A stretch of 64,000 bases of DNA from Nostoc sp. KVJ3. GTDB taxonomy: Bacteria > Cyanobacteriota > Cyanobacteriia > Cyanobacteriales > Nostocaceae. The position numbers were made by a program, and so were the translations under genes. Location: the NCBI RefSeq assembly GCF_026127265.1, contig NZ_WWFG01000001.1, positions 620,001 to 684,000 on the forward strand, in the 5' to 3' direction. This document shows positions 26,774 through 34,712 of the stretch, one piece after another; the stretch's first letter is position 1, and the number at the start of each line of letters is the position of its first letter. The notes under the pieces were generated by a model. The model searched no databases, had not been told where the DNA came from, and saw nothing but the letters and a program-made list of their open reading frames with translations.

Positions 26774-28762
26774 TTAAAACCCAATTTCAATAGTCAAGCT
26801 GCGAATCTTTCCCGTATCTGCGTTAGCCTTATCTGCAACTTCCAGAGTCCAGGTTCCTTGGGGACTTTTACCTTTAAAGGCAGCAAGTTTTGGGGTATTT
26901 ACCTCGTCATAGGTTGTTTTGATATTATCTGTAGCTCCGCCTTGGCGATCGTGCACAATGATGGGAAGTATACCTATTTGCACTGGGGGAAGAAGAGTAA
27001 CTACAAGATCGCCAATATAAGTATGCTCGATGTCTACATTAACTTTGATGGATTTTAGGAGGGTGGTATTAGCGATCGCCAACGACAATGTTGATGTTTG
27101 CAGGTCGTTAATTGGGATATCTTGCACTGCCTTGAATATGCTAATAGGCGATGTTTGCGTCGGCTTGGCCAATTCTACAGCTTTGAGAGCATTGATTCGA
27201 CCATAACCGTAGAAAGGGCTACGACCATTGGCATCATATTTACCTCCAGCTTGATCTATGCGATCGCAGGAGCGTTTAATGATATCTCGCACTTCATCCC
27301 AACGCAGATTTGAGTTTCTAGCAATAATCAAGGCTGCTACACCAGCCGCACCTGGACAGGAACTAGAAGTGCCGCCGAATTCGTTCGTGTAGTTACCTCC
27401 GGCATCACCCTGACTCAGATTAACCGAATTATAGCCAACGACACCAGTGCGATCAGTTGTCCAAATTCCAGGAGTTTGAGAACTATCACCATTATTGCTG
27501 GGAAATGCACACCACACCGCTTGACCAAAGTCGCTGTAAGCGCTTCTCGTGCCAAAGTCGTTACAAGCTGCCACCGCAATTACCTTTTGGTAGCTGGCGT
27601 AGCCGTCGTTATCCACACTTTCGTTACCATTGCCAGCTGCGAATAAAATTACACATCCCTTGCCGTTGCGTCCTTTATTAATTGCAAAGTCCATAGCAAG
27701 CCGCGTGGAATCAGGCAGAGGTACTTTTTGCTTGTGTAGAGGATCGTTTGGTTCAAACCAAACACCATCTGCTGGCCCCCAACTACAAGAAATAACATCA
27801 GCACCATTTTGAGCCGCCCAAATAAAAGCATCAGCTTCATCTTGTGACCCCAATGACGAAGCTAAACGAATCGGCATCAGTTTTGCCCCCGGTGCTACAC
27901 CAGATGCACCAAAGTTGCCGTTTCCACAAGCTACTCCAGCACAAGCTGTTCCGTGGTTATTGTCGTTTCCAGGTCTGGGATTATTCGTTTTTCGTGTGAC
28001 ATCACGCGGGGCAACAATCTTTCCAGAAGAACGAAATTCTTCATGATCGAGATCCACACCGTCGTCGATAATTGCAATAATTGCTCCAGTGCCATCGCTC
28101 AATTTCCAAGCTGCCTCAACGTTGGCATGGGCATTAATTACCTTACCATTAATTGTTGTTTGCTTTAAGTGCCACTGCTGCGGGAAAACCTGACGTTGGC
28201 GTGATTCTCGCACTAGTTCAGGATGGCACAGTTCAACTGATTCCTCATTCAGAAGTCTTTCGGCGATGTCAAAGACGGCTATACCAGTATTTGAAGGTGC
28301 ATTGACAAAGTAAGCATTTCGTGAATATTCAAGTTGGCGTTTAATTGTTAAGTTGTAACGTCTTAATACCTCTTGGCAAACCCTTGATTCTTCTTCGTTA
28401 TCGAATTTAACAAAGAGGTTTTCGGTGTAAATTATCGGTTGGCTAGATGCTGGATCAATCAGGACACGTCCGGCAAATTGGACTTCAGACTCTTGGTTGA
28501 GAATTTCACGGGCGCGATCGCGCAAAGCGACACCTTGATTCGGAACTTTCGCACGCAAAATTTCTACACCCGCTTGCCGAAACCGCGTTGTTAACTCAAA
28601 TTGATTGAGGATGCTACGAGATGTGGATGAAACAGTTGCAACTTCAAAGGGTCTTGCACCAACAAGAGTACTGCGGCTTTCGGTGCGGACTACAAGGTGT
28701 TCGTCACTGATAGCAAGTTCATATTGTTTACCGTTCTGTCCACCATAGCGAACCTGAACCAT
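26774..28762 (-). CDS. prcA: Calcium-dependent subtilisin-like protease PrcA
   Basis: 662 residues, the same length as the Anabaena calcium-dependent protease. A long N-terminal region (about 1-190, with a prodomain-like segment about 113-186) precedes the S8 domain: Asp233 (AIIAIIDDGVDLDHEEF), His270 (NNHGTACAGV), Asn378 (LFAAGNGNES) and Ser466 (EFGGTSSSCPGAAG). The C-terminal 100 residues form a proprotein-convertase P-domain ending WTLEVADKANADTGKIRSLT. There is no signal peptide, so it is likely cytoplasmic. AGGAG lies about 8 bases before the ATG. PrcA has been linked to calcium-dependent proteolysis during heterocyst differentiation. Confidence 0.93.
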   Translation of the reverse strand: MVQVRYGGQNGKQYELAISDEHLVVRTESRSTLVGARPFEVATVSSTSRSILNQFELTTRFRQAGVEILRAKVPNQGVALRDRAREILNQESEVQFAGRVLIDPASSQPIIYTENLFVKFDNEEESRVCQEVLRRYNLTIKRQLEYSRNAYFVNAPSNTGIAVFDIAERLLNEESVELCHPELVRESRQRQVFPQQWHLKQTTINGKVINAHANVEAAWKLSDGTGAIIAIIDDGVDLDHEEFRSSGKIVAPRDVTRKTNNPRPGNDNNHGTACAGVACGNGNFGASGVAPGAKLMPIRLASSLGSQDEADAFIWAAQNGADVISCSWGPADGVWFEPNDPLHKQKVPLPDSTRLAMDFAINKGRNGKGCVILFAAGNGNESVDNDGYASYQKVIAVAACNDFGTRSAYSDFGQAVWCAFPSNNGDSSQTPGIWTTDRTGVVGYNSVNLSQGDAGGNYTNEFGGTSSSCPGAAGVAALIIARNSNLRWDEVRDIIKRSCDRIDQAGGKYDANGRSPFYGYGRINALKAVELAKPTQTSPISIFKAVQDIPINDLQTSTLSLAIANTTLLKSIKVNVDIEHTYIGDLVVTLLPPVQIGILPIIVHDRQGGATDNIKTTYDEVNTPKLAAFKGKSPQGTWTLEVADKANADTGKIRSLTIEIGF

Positions 28763-29103
28763 AATTTAATCTCCTTGTCTTGAAAATTGGGCGTTGGGAA
28801 ATCGTATTATGCACTACTTTTAAAGCTTGCTATATGCAGCGTGCGTTTACGTTTAGTTTATGGATGGTTTTTATTTCATGTGTTATATGTGTATTACGAC
28901 ATTAAAAAGATCCAGCTAAAACAAAATTTAATCTCTCTAAAGTTCATACAAGCCTTCGATTCGTCTTTCCAGAAAAGAGGAATCCAAAGTCAGGCTGTTT
29001 TACGAATCTTCACTATCACTAGGGGCGTATAGCTTGCATCCCGATGAAAGATTTGTATTCCATACCACTGAAAACGCTATAACATTATTAGAACTTGAGA
29101 AAG
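28763..29103. other. Divergent spacer between prcA and the prodomain-like gene
   Basis: 341 bp of AT-rich sequence with no convincing ORF. It should contain the promoters for prcA (minus) and the three-gene set starting near 29104 (plus), raising the possibility of shared regulation. Confidence 0.4.
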
Positions 29104-29694
29104 ATGTTTTATTTTCCAGCTGAGTATTTTCTACAGGTGTACTCTTTACCCCTGGTTGCTGAAGTGAAATTTCAAAACGACTATTTTTCTGAATACCCTG
29201 AACAAATTCGGGTTGGCAGCGATAGTGCTGCTGTATCTTACACTCGTAAGTCTGGGTACTATGCAATACATTATAATAATCAAACTAAGACGGTGGCACC
29301 AGGAGCAATTTTACAACTTAACGGTGGTGCCATGTCTACAACGGGCTACACCTACGCAGTTTTTCCAGGCGAACCCAATCAATCAGAGCAAGGCAAACTG
29401 AGTCCAGTTTACACAATAGAACCCAATGGTTCCCTAGCGGTACCAACTGGACTAGTTTTCATCCGCTTTGCTGAAGGCGTTGATGTAAAATCCCAGCATG
29501 AGGCAATTAATCGAGCGGGTTACGAAGTAGTAGAAAGCCTTGACTATGCGCCTCACGCCGCTTGGTTGCGTGCCCAATCAGGTAATATTGTTGATGCGAT
29601 CGCCAAGATTTCTCAATTAGAAGCAATACCTAAAGTTGAGAATATTGAACCTCAGATGCTTATGGAAAGAGGCTTGAGACTAGAGCATGAATAA
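29104..29694 (+). CDS. Hypothetical protein with PrcA-prodomain-like C-terminal domain
   Basis: 196 residues from ATG 29104; a TTG at 29095 or a GTG at 29137 are alternatives. Residues about 30-100 form an unrecognised beta-rich domain (IRVGSDSAAVSYTRKSGYYA). Residues about 114-186 line up by eye with PrcA residues 113-186: GLVFIRFAEGVDVKSQ against NLFVKFDNEEESRV, then LDYAPHAAWLRAQSGNIVDA against LEYSRNAYFVNAPSNTG, ending with E-x-I/V-x-x-x-x-P-E. That PrcA segment is its presumed pro/inhibitory domain. The gene is divergent from prcA. It may be a free prodomain acting as inhibitor or folding partner; this is inference. Confidence 0.7.
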   Translation: MFYFPAEYFLQVYSLPLVAEVKFQNDYFSEYPEQIRVGSDSAAVSYTRKSGYYAIHYNNQTKTVAPGAILQLNGGAMSTTGYTYAVFPGEPNQSEQGKLSPVYTIEPNGSLAVPTGLVFIRFAEGVDVKSQHEAINRAGYEVVESLDYAPHAAWLRAQSGNIVDAIAKISQLEAIPKVENIEPQMLMERGLRLEHE

Positions 29695-29725
29695 TTTGTA
29701 ATTATTTGATGAACCGATAAAAAAG

Positions 29726-30058
29726 ATGTTTAACAACAGCAATAACTCCCAAGCTAGTATTCTCTACAGACATGGCGACGTTCTAATCAGACATATTGCT
29801 AGCTTACCTGTGGGCGCTCAGAAGCGTATAGGTGCTACTCTCGCTCATGGTGAAATTACAGGACATAGCCATCGCATTCAGCAATCTGATGCTGTTCAAT
29901 TGTGGGTACATGGTAGCGACCTTTTTCTTGAGGTTAAAGAACCAAGTGCTACTTTAGTTCATGAAGAACATCGGGCAATTGAATTACCCCAAGGGCTTTA
30001 CCGCGTTTGGAAACAACGCGAATATCGCCCTGATACCTATGTGGAGGTGATAGACTAA
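29726..30058 (+). CDS. Small conserved protein with HGEITGHSHR motif
   Basis: 110 residues with no signal peptide. The body reads ILYRHGDVLIRHIASLPVGA, LAHGEITGHSHRI, then LVHEEHRAIELPQGLYRVWK and QREYRPDTYVEVID. The spaced His/Glu residues and beta pattern suggest a cupin-like metal-binding barrel, but I cannot name a family. Proteins of this pattern, as I recall, occur next to DUF6745-like genes in other bacteria, which is the arrangement here. Its TAA overlaps the ATG of the next gene by one base, so the two are translationally coupled. Confidence 0.75.
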   Translation: MFNNSNNSQASILYRHGDVLIRHIASLPVGAQKRIGATLAHGEITGHSHRIQQSDAVQLWVHGSDLFLEVKEPSATLVHEEHRAIELPQGLYRVWKQREYRPDTYVEVID

Positions 30059-30756
30059 TGCTCAGAATTATGTCTAATGGACGTGTGCCGAATAAACAAG
30101 TTTTGCAGCGCCCAAACCAAAGTCACGAGCCTGTATCAGCCGAATATGCTCGAAAACTCATCCTTGAACATCGCGCTTGGGATGGGATGCGCGTTTTAGG
30201 TCATCTGGATTTAAGCGGTGCGTTGGCTCTTTACAATCTACCTGAAAATCTTACCTGTGAAAGTCTTGATATCAGCAACTGTGTAAACCTCACAACCCTT
30301 CCCAAAGGACTCCACGTTACCTTTTGGATCGAGTTAGCCGGAAGTGGGATTATCAGTGTATCTGCGGGACATGGTTTTATCTGGCGCTGGCAAGGTGTGC
30401 AAGTGACAGATAAAATTGCCTTTGAATCCCAGTCTCTAACAGGGCAAGATATCCTCAATGTAGAGAACGTTGAGTTGCGCCGCGTACTGATTGAGCGTCT
30501 GGGATACGAGACATTTTTGCAGCAAGTGGGAGGATTGATCCGCGATCGCGATCGTGATGCCGGTGGAGAACGTCAACTAGTCTACATTCCTTTTGAGGAT
30601 GACGAGCCGCTTATGGTCTTGAAAGTCACCTGTCCATCTACAGGACATATTCATATCCTGCGAGTTCCCCCTGATATGCAAAGTTGCCATCAAGCAGCAG
30701 CTTGGATTGCGGGCTTTAATAACCCAGATGATTATCACCCTGCGATCGAGGCGTAG
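30058..30756 (+). CDS. Leucine-rich-like protein with DUF6745-like C-terminus
   Basis: 232 residues. The middle (about 45-110) reads like short leucine-rich or patterned repeats (LGHLDLSGALALYNLPENLT, CESLDISNCVNLTTLPKGLH). The C-terminal about 90 residues (LRRVLIERLGYETFLQQVGG, then EPLMVLKVTC, then ILRVPPDMQSCHQAAAWIAG) resemble the DUF6745 family found in actinobacteria and planctomycetes, whose hallmark is an LRVPP followed by an AxAW motif. Function unknown. The ATG shares one base with the upstream stop codon (TAATG). It converges on the vWA gene about 115 bp away. Confidence 0.75.
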   Translation: MLRIMSNGRVPNKQVLQRPNQSHEPVSAEYARKLILEHRAWDGMRVLGHLDLSGALALYNLPENLTCESLDISNCVNLTTLPKGLHVTFWIELAGSGIISVSAGHGFIWRWQGVQVTDKIAFESQSLTGQDILNVENVELRRVLIERLGYETFLQQVGGLIRDRDRDAGGERQLVYIPFEDDEPLMVLKVTCPSTGHIHILRVPPDMQSCHQAAAWIAGFNNPDDYHPAIEA

Positions 30757-30789
30757 TTAACCCCTTCAAAGTGGGCAATAATTCCTCTT

Positions 30790-30865
30790 TTCTCTCTGTG
30801 TACTCTACGCCTCTGCGGTTTAAAAGCGATTTATTGAACCGCAGAGGCACAGAGAACGCAGAGAT
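30790..30865. repeat. Palindromic repeat of the CCTCTGCGGTT family (second copy)
   Basis: Arms TCTCTCTGTGTACTCTACGC...CTCTGCGGTT and AACCGCAGAGGCACAGAG form a hairpin around an AT-rich loop, nearly identical to 8585-8664. It lies between the two convergent genes and may terminate both. Confidence 0.75.
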
Positions 30866-30873
30866 TTTATGAA

Positions 30874-32721
30874 TTAATTGGTAGTAGTGGGTTGGACAAA
30901 TCGCTTAATTTCACCACACGCAATATAAGACTTTCCATCAGGTGCTGTTTTAACTTCATCAACGACATAAAGCGTTCCTTCCTCACGAACCGATCGCGGA
31001 AAACGCATATTCCAATCTGGTTCATAGCCGTCGGAAACTACTCTAGCGCGTAGCTTGCTGCCATCTTTGACACACTGAACAAGAATACCGTCCTTTACAG
31101 CATCAGTTGTGGGAAGATCGGCGGCACTGGCAGGGCCTTTAGAAGCTTTGCCTGTGTACGCTACATTTGATGGTCTAGAGGCAACGAAGATATCTGTTTC
31201 ACCGGGTTGAGCAAAACGAGTGATATTACCACGGACACGGTAGAAAGTAGCATCACCGGAGAGTTCCAGTCCTTCAACAATATACCTTGCTCCCTCAGCC
31301 CGAATACTTCGGGGAAACTGGACATTCTTAGTTGCATCGTAACCTGCGGATATGACTTTGACCCGTAGTTTACCCCCTTCCCGAACGCAATACAATTCAA
31401 CACCTGAACCGACTTCATGGACAACCGGTATTGCGTACACTTCATCACCAGCAGTAACACCGCGCCCTACCAGATCGTTGCGATTGCGGTTCATCGTCTG
31501 ATAAGACTGATCTCGCAATTCTTTGCGTCCGGCATTACCCAGAGCTTTTTGAGCGATTCGACCCGCGAAATACTCAAGCTGATCGATCTCTTCAGCAATT
31601 TCAAAATTCTCGTTTAACCCTTTATCCCGTAAATCTTTCACCAGCGTACGGAGAATTTCTTCTGCTTCCTGGTGTCTGCCATGTTCAGCTAAATCGAGGG
31701 CAGTCTCTTTAGCCTTAGCGATGGTGAGGCGGCTCAATTCAAGAGTGATATGGCTTGTAGAGGCAAAAGCTGCTTCTTCAACCGTGCCAACTTTGGCGAT
31801 GATATCTGCTGTGCCTGACACGTTTTGAATGAGGTCATTTTGCACAACATCGGCGCTGTAATGCAGTTTCATCACAGGTAACTCACCAATTTGAGCGCTT
31901 GAGATTACCAAACTTAAGCCGAGAAGTTTGTCTTCGCCCTCGTAAAGCTCTCCCAAGGTGATGACAGCTTGACCCCCATGATTATGACTAACTTTAGCCA
32001 GACTTAAGGTATCAACAAGGGTGACACCTTCAGCCAACTCAAGTGTCACCATGAGGTTTTGTCCTACTACTGCTCTGAGACTATCTAGCTCAATACTAAA
32101 GACTTCAGTTGCTTCATCGATGCTTTGAATGAAGTAGAAGTTTCCTGTGGCAGCCCTTGCCATGCCAATCAGCAGGTCTTCATTAAAACCCTGAGCAAAA
32201 CCTAATGTAGTTGTGGTGATGCCTTCCTCAGCCTTTTGCGCTGATGTCGCCGTTAGTACTTTGGGGTCTTGAATGCCCATATTGGCGTGACCATCGGTCA
32301 GTAGGAGAACTCGATTTATTTTTTGGGGATCGAGTCGCGTCTTGACGTGTTCACAGCCTTTAAGCCATCCGCCCGATAAGTTTGTAATGCCACCTGCTCT
32401 CACTTTGCGGATAGAATCTTTCAGCGTGGCTTTGTTAGTAACAGCTTGGGGTGGCACAACGCTGTCCACTTCATCGTCGTAAACAACTACTGAGAGAATG
32501 TCATCAGGCTCAAGTTGATCTACCACAGATTCAGCAGCCTTGAGTGCATGATGTAAGGGAGCGCCTGCCATAGAGCCGGAACGGTCAATTACCAGAGAAA
32601 GGTTAAGATTCCGTCGCGGAGATTCAGCTATCTCAGCACGAAAACGTAGCAGAATATTAGTCTTGAGTGAAGATCCTGCGGGTAAAATAGACTGGTCAAA
32701 TTCGTAACTTGTCTTAATCAT
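30874..32721 (-). CDS. von Willebrand factor A domain protein with duplicated C-terminal module
   Basis: 615 residues. The vWA domain (about 40-215) has an intact metal site: D46-R-S-G-S in LVIDRSGSMAGAPLHHAL, the Thr loop GGITNLSGGWL and LLTDGHANMG. A beta-rich middle and helical region follow (about 220-430). Two tandem modules of about 68 residues end the protein: 440-508 (KLRVKVISAGYD, VQFPRSIRAEGARYIVEGL) and 545-612 (KLRARVVSDGYE, MRFPRSVREEGTLYVVDEV), clearly homologous. There is no signal peptide. GGAGG lies about 10 bases before the ATG. vWA proteins mediate metal-dependent binding; no MoxR ATPase is adjacent. Confidence 0.88.
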   Translation of the reverse strand: MIKTSYEFDQSILPAGSSLKTNILLRFRAEIAESPRRNLNLSLVIDRSGSMAGAPLHHALKAAESVVDQLEPDDILSVVVYDDEVDSVVPPQAVTNKATLKDSIRKVRAGGITNLSGGWLKGCEHVKTRLDPQKINRVLLLTDGHANMGIQDPKVLTATSAQKAEEGITTTTLGFAQGFNEDLLIGMARAATGNFYFIQSIDEATEVFSIELDSLRAVVGQNLMVTLELAEGVTLVDTLSLAKVSHNHGGQAVITLGELYEGEDKLLGLSLVISSAQIGELPVMKLHYSADVVQNDLIQNVSGTADIIAKVGTVEEAAFASTSHITLELSRLTIAKAKETALDLAEHGRHQEAEEILRTLVKDLRDKGLNENFEIAEEIDQLEYFAGRIAQKALGNAGRKELRDQSYQTMNRNRNDLVGRGVTAGDEVYAIPVVHEVGSGVELYCVREGGKLRVKVISAGYDATKNVQFPRSIRAEGARYIVEGLELSGDATFYRVRGNITRFAQPGETDIFVASRPSNVAYTGKASKGPASAADLPTTDAVKDGILVQCVKDGSKLRARVVSDGYEPDWNMRFPRSVREEGTLYVVDEVKTAPDGKSYIACGEIKRFVQPTTTN

Positions 32722-33008
32722 TTTTTATATCCCTCCAAATTGTCTGTTATCAGCTACAAGCCTTGTCATAATGGGATAGAAGGTGCTTTATTTAGTTTAC
32801 CCAGAAATAATTTTTTTCAGTATCAAAACAGGATTTACTGTAATATTTTATAGTTTATTTATCTTGTTAGTGTCAGCAATACTTGTCTTAGACATCGCTT
32901 TTTCGGGAAAAGTTGGCGACTTATAACTTGTCCCTAATCTTGAAAGGCGATCGCACTGGTCACAATTGCGGGAAACTGGAAGCAGATCAATTAGGAAAGG
33001 AGAACCTA

Positions 33009-33356
33009 ATGAGCTGGACTAAAGTTCTTGCAGTCGAAGCGCTTTCCCCTGGTGGGCGAGAAGTGGTGAAAGTTGGCGATCGCAAAATTCTACTTTTGAA
33101 TCACGAAAATCAGCTTTATGCTGTAGATAACACCTGTCCTCACTTAAAATTACCTCTGAAAAGTGGCAAAATAAAAGATGGGGCAATTGTCTGTTCTTTC
33201 CATCACAGTGCTTTTGACCTGCGGACTGGTGAGGTACAAGACTGGTGTTCTTGGCCACCTGGTGTAGGTAAGGTACTCTCCTTAGTTTCACAACCAAAGA
33301 CATTACCAGTTTTTCCTATTCGTGTGGAAGAAGGTAGTATCTGGGTTGATGTATAA
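33009..33356 (+). CDS. Rieske-type 2Fe-2S ferredoxin
   Basis: 115 residues from ATG 33009, chosen because AAGGAG ends 6 bases upstream; an upstream in-frame extension from 32913 lacks such a site. The cluster motifs are NTCPHLKLPL (Cys-x-His) and IVCSFHHSAFDLRTGEV (Cys-x2-His). There is no signal peptide or membrane helix, so it is a soluble cytoplasmic ferredoxin-like Rieske protein, as in dioxygenase electron carriers. Its partner enzyme is not in the window. Divergent from the vWA gene. Confidence 0.9.
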   Translation: MSWTKVLAVEALSPGGREVVKVGDRKILLLNHENQLYAVDNTCPHLKLPLKSGKIKDGAIVCSFHHSAFDLRTGEVQDWCSWPPGVGKVLSLVSQPKTLPVFPIRVEEGSIWVDV

Positions 33357-34712
33357 GAGGAATAGCACCCCTCTGAATTTACTGGCATTCGGTAAATACC
33401 TGAACTTATGAGTAGGCTACAAAATATTACCTAAACTTTTTCCAAAATTTATTTTGCCTATTCATTTTTGAGGGACAGTAGAAGTATAGGAAACGGAGGT
33501 TTGATAAAACATCCTCCGCTTTCTTAGTTTGTTCCATTTGCTACAAGTCTCTTAACCGCAAGGGCGCACTGGCAACTTTATTGCCTCTGCGGTTCAAAAG
33601 TAATTTATCAAGAAAGGCAGAGGGCAGGAGGCAGAAGGCAGAAGGGAATACTGCCTCCTCCCTCTGCCTGTGACCGAAGGGAACTTGGGTATAAAACCCC
33701 ACCGTCTATACGGTGCTTACAATTGGTTGGGGTCTGAATCCCCAACGAAAAAGTTCCTTCTGCCCTCTGCCCTCAGCATAGATGCCTTCTTCAATTAACC
33801 GCAGAGGCACAGAGAACACAGAGATAAAAAGTAATAAAGGGATTTTTTAAGCAAAATTTTTACCCACCTTGAAAGGGCTAGTCCTACAGCACAGAATGGG
33901 CTAAATAAACGCCCGGCTACCGCTAAGACGCTGCGCGTAGCATCTTGTAGAGAAGCCATACCACACGCTGCGCTACCCGCTTTTTAGTCAGAATAAGTAA
34001 CCATGCAGAATTAATTACAGTCATTGCGAGCGTTCGCGCAGCGTCTCCGACAGGAGAAGCGAAGCAATCCCAGCCCCCGCGTTCGCGAAACGTGTCCGAA
34101 CGCTATCTCTACGAGACGCTACCGCGTTAAGCGAAGCTATGCCGAAGGCTTTACGCTTCATTCGCAATGACATTGTGTAATTAATTTTGTTTAACTACTT
34201 ACCCAACTGAATTTTGACTCCTGAATTCTGTTTCGATTACACTGACTTTAGTCGTGTGGTTTTGTTTGGTATCACCTACGAAGCTCTGATTCAGTTTTTT
34301 TAGAATCCTGATGCAGAAACGCACTGAAGCCATAGTATAATTACGTTCAAATAGCGATTGTATAAAAGTTACCTTTGTAATACAGTGTAATTGTTGCTCG
34401 CACAGAGTTCAATCCCTAATTGCAAGAGGGTTTTGGCTTAACTTTACACCCCTATACCTTGTGCTGAAGTATGGTAGTAAGCGATGATACTTTTACTTAC
34501 AATCTTTGGCGTTGCTGATGGCGGTATGAAAACAATGATGCCTAATTCCAAAATTCTTGTAGAGACGTTGCGTTGCAACGTCTCTACATCCAGATTTATA
34601 CCTCGATTCAACAACACCCAATCTTTTAATAGAGTCTTGCTTTCCGATCTGATTTCATATTCAGTTTGATTCAACAATTTATTCCTGATTGAAAATTAAT
34701 TTAGTAACCGAT
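33357..34712. repeat. Repeat-rich gene-free region of about 1.36 kb
   Basis: No credible gene. From left to right: partial copies of the CCTCTGCGGTT repeat (33580-33610 and 33795-33830); G/A-rich GGCAGAGGGCAGGAGGCAGA sequence with a matching CTGCCTCCTCCCTCTGCC arm (33610-33670); a decayed mosaic of GCTACGCG-type palindromes (33890-34175), including a GCGAAGCAATCC hairpin relative; and a 29-bp hairpin at 34559-34587. The last part must include the promoter of the large kinase gene. Confidence 0.65.
34559..34587. repeat. 29-bp hairpin of the GTAGAGA...TCTCTAC family
   Basis: A perfect 13-bp stem GTAGAGACGTTGC / GCAACGTCTCTAC with a 3-base loop, third relative of the hairpins at 4824 and 26471. 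Confidence 0.7.

Noticed and set aside
33886..34190. GCTACGCG-type mosaic considered as a decayed transposase gene
   Set aside because: No frame gives transposase motifs; the sequence is a patchwork of short palindromes.
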